From positions 1-7,993 of the forward strand of contig JAHIJU010000346.1 of assembly GCA_018898235.1 (NCBI GenBank): a stretch of 7,993 bases of DNA, written 5' to 3'. The notes under the pieces were generated by a model. That model saw only the letters and a program-made list of their open reading frames with translations, searched no databases and was not told where the DNA came from. Source of the DNA: Actinomycetota bacterium. GTDB taxonomy: Bacteria; Actinomycetota; Actinomycetes; Actinomycetales; Cellulomonadaceae. Made by a program: the position numbers and the translations under genes. Shown one piece after another: positions 1 through 4,653 of the stretch (the stretch's first letter is position 1; each line of letters starts with the position of its first letter).

Positions 1-1
1 G

Positions 2-1621
2 TCGGACTCGACCCTGCTGCTGGAGGTCGCGCACGAGCTGGCCGACGAGTGCCGCAAGGCCGTCGCACCGTTCGCCGAGCTGGAGCGGGCGCCCGAGCAC
101 GTGCACACCTACCGGCTGACCCCGTTGGGCCTGTGGAACGCACGCGCCGCAGGGCACGACGCCGAGCAGGTGGTCGATGTGCTCCTCAAGTACAGCCGCT
201 ACCCGGTGCCGCACGCCCTGCTGGTCCAGGTGGCCGAGACGATGGACCGCTACGGGCGGCTCCAGCTGATCGACGACCCGGTGCACGGGCTGGTGCTGCA
301 CGCGGTCGACCCGGCGGTGCTGGTCGAGGTGATGCGCAGCGCCCGCACGAAGGGTCTGCTGGGCGAGCGCATCGACTCCTCCGATGTCGCTGTGCACCCC
401 TCCCAGCGCGGGCACCTCAAGCAGGTCCTGGTCAAGCTCGGCTGGCCCGCGGAGGACCTGGCCGGGTACGTGGACGGTGAGGCGCACCCGATCGCACTGC
501 GCGAGGACGGCTGGCACCTGCGGCCGTACCAGCAGCATGCGGTCGACACGTTCTTCCACGGCGGTTCGGGCGTCGTGGTGCTGCCCTGCGGGGCCGGCAA
601 GACGCTCGTCGGGGCGGGTGCCATGGCCCGGTCCAAGACGACCACGCTCATCCTGGTGACGAACACCGTGAGCGCCCGGCAGTGGCGTGACGAGCTGCTG
701 GCCCGCACCACCCTCACCGAGGACGAGATCGGCGAGTACTCCGGAGCCCGCAAGCAGGTGCGCCCGGTGACCATCGCGACCTACCAGGTGCTCACCACCA
801 AGCGGAAGGGCGTCTACACGCACCTCGAGCTGCTGGACGCGCGCGACTGGGGCCTGATCCTCTACGACGAGGTGCACCTGCTGCCGGCCCCGGTGTTCCG
901 GATGACGGCCGATCTGCAGGCCCGCCGCCGCCTGGGCCTGACGGCCACGCTGGTGCGCGAGGACGGTCGCGAGGACGAGGTGTTCTCCCTGATCGGCCCC
1001 AAGCGGTACGACGCGCCGTGGAAGGACATCGAGGCGCAGGGCTACATCGCCCCGGCCACCTGCGTCGAGGTGCGTCTGACCCTGCCCGACGACGCACGGA
1101 TGACCTACGCGACGGCCGAGCCGGAGGACCGCTACCGCCTGGCGGCCACCGCCGGCGGCAAGCTGGCCGTGGTCTCGCGGCTGGTCGCGGCCCACGCCGG
1201 TTCGCCGACGCTGGTGATCGGCCAGTACCTGGACCAGCTGCACGAGCTGGCCGAGCACCTGGGTGCCGACCTGATCACCGGGGAGACCACGGTCCGCGAG
1301 CGCCAGCGCCTCTACGCGGCGTTCCGGACGGGTGAGATCAGCCTGCTCGTCGTGTCCAAGGTGGCGAACTTCTCGGTGGACCTGCCCGAGGCGAGCGTCG
1401 CCATCCAGGTCTCCGGCTCGTTCGGCTCCCGGCAGGAGGAGGCCCAGCGTCTCGGCCGGCTGCTGCGCCCCAAGGCCGACGGCCACGCCGCGACGTTCTA
1501 CACCGTGGTCGCCCGGGACACCGTCGACCAGGAGTTCGCCGCCCACCGCCAGCGCTTCCTCGCCGAGCAGGGCTACGCCTACTCCATCGTCGACGCCGAA
1601 GACCTCGACCCCACCCCCTAA
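2..1621 (+). CDS. xpb: DNA repair helicase XPB, 5'-partial
   Basis: This is a superfamily 2 ATP-dependent 3'-5' DNA helicase of the bacterial XPB (ERCC3-like) type, a cytosolic enzyme linked to DNA repair. The open frame runs in from the left edge, and 539 residues are visible. The text matches mycobacterial XPB as I recall it from close to its N-terminus (EVAHELAD, then FAELERAPEHVHTYR), so only about ten codons should be missing. Counting from the first full codon, the Walker A motif GAGKT is at 197-201, the DEVH box at 289-292, motif III TAT at 314-316, the XPB-specific RED motif at 319-321 (in LVREDGRED), and motif VI QRLGRLLRP at 482-490. The damage-recognition-like N-terminal region precedes Walker A. 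All catalytic motifs are intact. The next gene starts 337 bp downstream, so it probably does not share an operon with it. An internal GTG at 101 is not the true start, because conserved sequence continues upstream of it. Confidence 0.96.
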   Translation, partial: SDSTLLLEVAHELADECRKAVAPFAELERAPEHVHTYRLTPLGLWNARAAGHDAEQVVDVLLKYSRYPVPHALLVQVAETMDRYGRLQLIDDPVHGLVLHAVDPAVLVEVMRSARTKGLLGERIDSSDVAVHPSQRGHLKQVLVKLGWPAEDLAGYVDGEAHPIALREDGWHLRPYQQHAVDTFFHGGSGVVVLPCGAGKTLVGAGAMARSKTTTLILVTNTVSARQWRDELLARTTLTEDEIGEYSGARKQVRPVTIATYQVLTTKRKGVYTHLELLDARDWGLILYDEVHLLPAPVFRMTADLQARRRLGLTATLVREDGREDEVFSLIGPKRYDAPWKDIEAQGYIAPATCVEVRLTLPDDARMTYATAEPEDRYRLAATAGGKLAVVSRLVAAHAGSPTLVIGQYLDQLHELAEHLGADLITGETTVRERQRLYAAFRTGEISLLVVSKVANFSVDLPEASVAIQVSGSFGSRQEEAQRLGRLLRPKADGHAATFYTVVARDTVDQEFAAHRQRFLAEQGYAYSIVDAEDLDPTP

Positions 1622-1662
1622 CCCCCCACCCGCTCCCACCCCACCCGGACCCACCCCCACCC
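1609..1662 (-). repeat. C-tract array (G-quadruplex motif on - strand)
   Basis: Ten runs of three to six C occur within 54 bases, at 1609-1612, 1614-1618, 1622-1627, 1629-1631, 1635-1637, 1639-1642, 1644-1646, 1650-1652, 1654-1658 and 1660-1662. Most are separated by one to three bases. Read on the - strand these are G-tracts with very short, mostly single-T loops, which fits a strong G-quadruplex motif; the + strand could form an i-motif. The array starts in the last codons of the XPB gene and runs past its stop codon. The G-rich strand is the template for XPB, so it could slow or end transcription there. The pattern is seen directly; the effect is inferred. Confidence 0.7.
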
Positions 1663-1664
1663 GC

Positions 1665-1699
1665 GCCGACGGGAACTGGTCGGTGGGGGCCCCGTCGGC
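1665..1699 (+). terminator. 9-bp hairpin after XPB, possible terminator
   Basis: GCCGACGGG at 1665-1673 is perfectly complementary to CCCGTCGGC at 1691-1699, with a 17-base loop, 43 bases after the XPB stop codon. No T-tract follows, which is common in high-GC actinobacteria, so the terminator call is tentative. A rival fold uses some of the same bases: AACTGG (1674-1679) and GTGGGG (1683-1688) pair with CCCCAC (1714-1719) and CCAGTT (1723-1728), with 3-base internal loops. Hairpins this long can arise by chance in such GC-rich DNA. Confidence 0.4.
1671..1697 (+). promoter_or_regulatory. Weak ECF-type promoter candidate
   Basis: GGGAAC at 1671-1676 is followed 16 bases later by CGTC at 1693-1696. 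This spacing fits many ECF sigma-factor promoters (GGAAC in the -35 element, CGTC or CGTT in the -10). It would give a transcript of the cyclic-di-GMP gene with a leader of about 250 bases. The bases also take part in the hairpin at 1665-1699, so the match may be incidental. No expression evidence is available from the sequence. Confidence 0.25.
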
Positions 1700-1786
1700 C
1701 GGCGTGTCGCCGTCCCCACTGCCCAGTTGCCGGTGCGGAGCGTCCCTGGCGGCCACGGCGGGGGCGACTCTCGGCGAGCCGATGAC

Positions 1787-1823
1787 CAGGGATACCCCCG
1801 TTCAGGTGATTGGGTGTCCCCTG
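1787..1823 (+). promoter_or_regulatory. Bulged dyad (operator or RNA hairpin)
   Basis: The left arm CAGGGATACCC (1787-1797) pairs with the right arm GGGTGTCCCCTG (1812-1823) over eleven positions, with one G-T wobble and one bulged C at 1818. The 14-base loop reads CCGTTCAGGTGATT and is less GC-rich than its surroundings. The dyad sits about 135 bp before the GTG and 235 bp before the ATG candidate start of the GGDEF-EAL gene. It could be a DNA operator, a leader hairpin or an attenuator. An overlapping arm pair, TCCCTGG (1743-1749) with CCAGGGA (1786-1792), would compete with it. Confidence 0.4.
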
Positions 1824-1958
1824 TGCGCCCCCCGCCCTCCCCGCTCCTGACACGACCGGGGTCCCGGCCCACCCGCCTCGCTCGTCCCCGGACCGGCCGC
1901 GGCGGCGCCCCGGGCCGCACCGGCCCACAGCTCCTCCGTACGGCCAGGCCACGCCTGT

Positions 1959-3818
1959 GTGAACAGCAGCGAAACCCGCACCCGGACTCCTCAGCATCCG
2001 GTGGCATCGACCGACGGGCGACTCGTGCCTGCCGGTGGTGACCTCACGCTGTCGTCCATGGTCGAACCGTGTCCCGTGGTCCCCGCCTCGACCCCCTGCG
2101 CACACGTCGACCAGGCGTTCCGCACGGAGTGGACGGCGCCGGCGGCCCTGGTGCGGGCGGCCGACGGCAGCATCGGGCTGCTGGGTCGGGCCTCGTTCCT
2201 GTCGATGATGGCCGGCCGGTACGGCTACGGCCGGTCGCTGTGGGGCAAGCGTCCGATCGCCGCCCTCGCGACCTGGGGCGCCGCGACCGTGCGTCCCACG
2301 ACCACCGTCGCGCAGGCGGCCGCGCTCATCGCCGACAGCCCCGAGGGGTACCGCGACCTGCCCGTGGTCGACGAGAACGGGCTCCCCGTCGGAGTGGTCC
2401 GACCGGTCCGGGTGATGCGGGCCCTGGCCGACCAGACGGCGCACCGGGCGGCCATCGACGAGCTGACCGGGGTGAGCTCGCGGGCCAGGTTCATCGAGGA
2501 GCTCGATGCCCGGGTCGCCGGGCTGGCCCAGGACCCGGGTGCGGTCGCCGTCGTGTTCCTCGACCTGGACCGCCTCAAGCAGGTCAACGACCTGTTCGGC
2601 CACAGCCTCGGTGACGCCCTGCTGCGTTCGGTGGCCCGCCGGCTCACCGGGGTGCTCGACCCGGACGACCTGGTCGGACGCCTCGGCGGTGACGAGTTCG
2701 CGGTGGTCTCCTTCCTCCGCCCGGCACCGGGCGTCGACCCGACCGTGGCCGCGCTGGCGCTGGGCGAACGGCTGCGCGCGTCGCTGGCCGAGCGCGACGA
2801 GACCCTGCCGGTGCTGGCCGAGTCACGGGCCAGCGTCGGCGTGGCGGTCACCGAGAACGCCGCGACCGACACCGGCGCGCTGCTGCGCACCGCCGACGAG
2901 GCGATGTACGCCGCCAAGACCGCCGGCGGCGACCGGGTCCGCCTGGCGGGGCCGACCTCGGCCGTGGGCCGTGCGGTGCCCACCGATGACCTGCTGCTGG
3001 TCTACCAACCCGTCGTGGACGTGCGTTCGGGCCGGGTGACGGCGGTCGAGGCGCTGCTGCGGACCTGCCAGGCCGACGGCTCCCTCGGGTTCCCGTCCGA
3101 ACGCCTGCACTCGGCAGCCCGCGCGGGCACCACGCTCGCGCTGGACCGCTGGGTCCTGGAGCGCGCCTGTCAGGACATGGTGCGCTGGGCGGCGCAGCTG
3201 CCGGACGCCGCCCCACCGCGGGTCCACGTCAACCTCGCCCCGGAGTCGATCCGGGCCCCCGACCTGGCCGACACCCTGCTCGCCACGATCGAGGCGACGG
3301 GGTGCGACCGCGACCGGGTGTGCCTGGAGCTGTCGGAGTACGCCGGTGTCGACGACCTGGTCCGGGCCACCCCCCAGCTGGCGATCCTGGCCACGGCGGG
3401 GGTGCGCTTCGCGCTGGACGACATGGGCGCGACCCTGGGCGCGCTGCGCCTGCTGGGCACGGCCCTGCCCATCGACTGCGTCAAGGTCGACCGTTCGGTC
3501 GTCGAGGGGTCCGGCCAGGGACTGGCGTTCGACGCGGAGATGCTCTCCCTGGTCAGGCGCCTGGCCGAGCGGTTCACGATCGACGTGGTGGCCGAAGGCG
3601 TCGAGACGGCCCCGGAGGATGCCGCCGTGCGCCGCAGCGGCATCCACCACGTGCAGGGCTTCCTGCACTCGCGACCGTTGCTGGAGGACGATCTGGTCGC
3701 GTTCCTGGCCCAGGCCGCCGCGGCCAGCGCTCCGGGCGCGGCCGTGCCGCAGCCGCGGGTCGTCCGCCGTACCCGGGACACGACGGCCGACGACGCCCAT
3801 CCCGGGACGGTTCGCTGA
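1959..3818 (+). CDS. CBS-like/GGDEF/EAL cyclic-di-GMP enzyme
   Basis: This predicted bifunctional protein makes and possibly breaks cyclic-di-GMP, the second messenger controlling motility, biofilm and development. Residues about 36-155 resemble a tandem CBS-like sensor region (ending DLPVVDENGLPVGVV). The GGDEF domain covers about 165-330, with metal site FLDLD at 200-204, GGDEF at 243-247, and AMYAAK at 315-320. The EAL domain covers about 345-585: YQP at 349-351, EAL at 364-366, Asn425, ELSE at 457-460, DD at 487-488, Lys509, Glu546 and Gln566, so the metal and catalytic residues look present. Two oddities stand out: the RxxD inhibitory site reads DPDD, and loop 6 (usually DDFGTGYSSL) reads DDMGATLGAL. 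No transmembrane segment is evident, so it is probably cytosolic. The start is unsure: the frame opens with GTG at 1959, other GTGs lie at 2001 and 2025, an ATG at 2058 (residue 34) is just before the CBS-like region, and none has a good ribosome binding site. Confidence 0.93.
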   Translation: MNSSETRTRTPQHPVASTDGRLVPAGGDLTLSSMVEPCPVVPASTPCAHVDQAFRTEWTAPAALVRAADGSIGLLGRASFLSMMAGRYGYGRSLWGKRPIAALATWGAATVRPTTTVAQAAALIADSPEGYRDLPVVDENGLPVGVVRPVRVMRALADQTAHRAAIDELTGVSSRARFIEELDARVAGLAQDPGAVAVVFLDLDRLKQVNDLFGHSLGDALLRSVARRLTGVLDPDDLVGRLGGDEFAVVSFLRPAPGVDPTVAALALGERLRASLAERDETLPVLAESRASVGVAVTENAATDTGALLRTADEAMYAAKTAGGDRVRLAGPTSAVGRAVPTDDLLLVYQPVVDVRSGRVTAVEALLRTCQADGSLGFPSERLHSAARAGTTLALDRWVLERACQDMVRWAAQLPDAAPPRVHVNLAPESIRAPDLADTLLATIEATGCDRDRVCLELSEYAGVDDLVRATPQLAILATAGVRFALDDMGATLGALRLLGTALPIDCVKVDRSVVEGSGQGLAFDAEMLSLVRRLAERFTIDVVAEGVETAPEDAAVRRSGIHHVQGFLHSRPLLEDDLVAFLAQAAAASAPGAAVPQPRVVRRTRDTTADDAHPGTVR

Positions 3819-3826
3819 CCCCCCTC

Positions 3827-3882
3827 GGCACACCGTGGCGCGCCGCCTTGCGCGCGGCCACGGGACGTCGCACGGTGGTGCC
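3827..3882 (+). terminator. Two competing hairpins after the GGDEF-EAL gene
   Basis: Hairpin A pairs CCGTGGC-GCGC (3833-3843) with GCGC-G-GCCACGG (3852-3863): 11 base pairs, one bulged G at 3856 and an 8-base loop, 14 bases after the stop codon. Hairpin B pairs GGCACACCGTG (3827-3837) with CACGGTGGTGCC (3871-3882), also 11 pairs with one bulge. Both use 3833-3837, so only one can form at a time. A small hairpin, CCGCA/TGCGG with a GCAG loop, follows at 3882-3895. Hairpin A is a likely terminator without a T-tract; the switch-like layout is noted but unproven. Confidence 0.45.
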
Positions 3883-3960
3883 CGCAGCAGTGCGGCTGCA
3901 CCCGAGCAGGTCTGCGACGACGCACCTCACAACGGCCGCCTGCCGTCCGATGCAACACAC

Positions 3961-3970
3961 GAGAGGAGGG
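3961..3970 (+). promoter_or_regulatory. Strong ribosome binding site
   Basis: GAGAGGAGGG contains the full AGGAGG core at 3964-3969, six bases before the ATG at 3976. It is the best Shine-Dalgarno sequence in the window and decides the start of the NERD-like gene against the ATG at 4012 and against the long open frame further upstream. Confidence 0.85.
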
Positions 3971-3975
3971 CGGCG

Positions 3976-4605
3976 ATGAGCATCCAGAGCCCGGCCGGGA
4001 GCCCGGCAGTCATGAGCACGGTCGGCCGCGCGCTCGAACGAGCCACCGGCTGGCGGGTCCTGCACGACGTCCGGTGGCCGGGTCACCCGCAGGCCCGGCT
4101 GGCGCACGTCGCCGTCGGTCCCGGTGGTGTGGTCGTGGTCCTCGAGGACGGCCCCGGCCTGCACGAGGGGGTGCGCGACGGCCAGGCGGAGAACCTGTCC
4201 TGCGCGACCGCCGCCGTGACCGCGCTGCTCGGCCCCACCTATCGCAGGTCCGTGCGCGGCCTGCACGCCGTCGAACGTCGTGGCGGCGGGTCGACCCGCG
4301 CCGCCGTCGTCCCGGCCGATCTGCTGCCCGACGTGCTCGCCTCGCTGCCCGAGGTGCTGACCCCGGTGGAGACCGTGGTCGTCGCCGCGCACCTGCGGGT
4401 GGCGCTGGACCCGTCGGGCGGGGCCCGCCGCGTGACCCGGGTCCCGCAGCCGTCGCCCGCGGCCGAGCCCGGCACCGCGCAGAGCGCGCCCGCCCCGGCG
4501 CGACGGCGCTGGTGGCCGCTCGGACCGGGCCGGCTCACCGCCCTGCTGCTTGCCGTCGGCCTGGCGGTGCCGTGGGCCGTCGCGGCGACGACGCACACCC
4601 TCTGA
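3976..4605 (+). CDS. Decayed NERD-like, tail-anchored membrane protein
   Basis: This 209-residue protein resembles the NERD (nuclease-related) family. GWRVLHDVRWPG at 25-36 and HVAVGPGGVVVVLEDG at 44-59 match the usual NERD pattern of a vLHdv stretch followed by iDHvvvGPgGVfvidsK. The residues that normally carry the nuclease signature are changed: the Asp before His44 is Ala, and the usual acidic-x-Lys end of the strand reads LED. It is therefore probably not an active nuclease. After a Pro/Ala-rich linker (157-176) comes RRRWW, then a hydrophobic span at about 187-204, and the protein ends five residues later. This predicts a cytosolic domain tethered by a C-terminal membrane anchor. The start is set by a strong ribosome binding site. 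The TPM gene begins 48 bp downstream, so the two may share transcripts. The family match is by pattern only, and the function is unknown. Confidence 0.85.
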   Translation: MSIQSPAGSPAVMSTVGRALERATGWRVLHDVRWPGHPQARLAHVAVGPGGVVVVLEDGPGLHEGVRDGQAENLSCATAAVTALLGPTYRRSVRGLHAVERRGGGSTRAAVVPADLLPDVLASLPEVLTPVETVVVAAHLRVALDPSGGARRVTRVPQPSPAAEPGTAQSAPAPARRRWWPLGPGRLTALLLAVGLAVPWAVAATTHTL

Positions 4606-4617
4606 TCGGACCGCGCC

Positions 4618-4645
4618 GGGAACCGGCCGGGACCACGGTTCGTTG
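4618..4645 (+). promoter_or_regulatory. ECF sigma-type promoter of the TPM-pspA genes
   Basis: GGGAACC at 4618-4624 and CGTTG at 4641-4645 are separated by 16 bases. From GGAAC to GTT the gap is 18, which matches the layout I know for SigR/SigH-type promoters; SigE-type sites are similar and slightly shorter. Transcription would start around 4651-4655, on or next to the GTG at 4654, giving a leaderless message. A 6-bp dyad, GAACCG (4620-4625) with CGGTTC (4636-4641), is embedded in it. In Mycobacterium tuberculosis the pspA operon is under SigE, which makes such control plausible here. Confidence 0.55.
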
Positions 4646-4653
4646 CGGCGGAT

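Larger units (their letters stand above)
1622..1958. other. Structured 337-bp intergenic region
   Basis: No convincing gene lies between the XPB stop and the first possible start of the cyclic-di-GMP gene; frames open here on either strand have the Arg/Pro/Gly-rich makeup of GC-rich shadow frames. The stretch holds the C-tract array, a hairpin at 1665-1699 competing with a second pairing at 1674-1728, an arm pair at 1743-1749/1786-1792, and a bulged dyad at 1787-1823. From 1824 to 1958 I see only GC-rich sequence with no clear signal. It probably holds the XPB terminator and the promoter and leader of the next gene. Confidence 0.6.

Noticed and set aside
1622..1958. Cyclic-di-GMP riboswitch upstream of the GGDEF-EAL gene
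   Set aside because: I could not find the conserved core sequences of the known riboswitch classes; only generic GC-rich pairings are visible.
1338..2603. 421-codon - strand open frame crossing the XPB end and intergenic region
   Set aside because: Low-complexity Gly/Arg-rich translation with no family features; it overlaps the conserved C-terminus of XPB and the start of the cyclic-di-GMP gene.
3346..3975. In-frame upstream extension of the NERD-like gene, overlapping the GGDEF-EAL gene
   Set aside because: The translated extension is Arg/Ser/Pro-rich shadow of the EAL domain, and a strong ribosome binding site marks the ATG at 3976 as the start.
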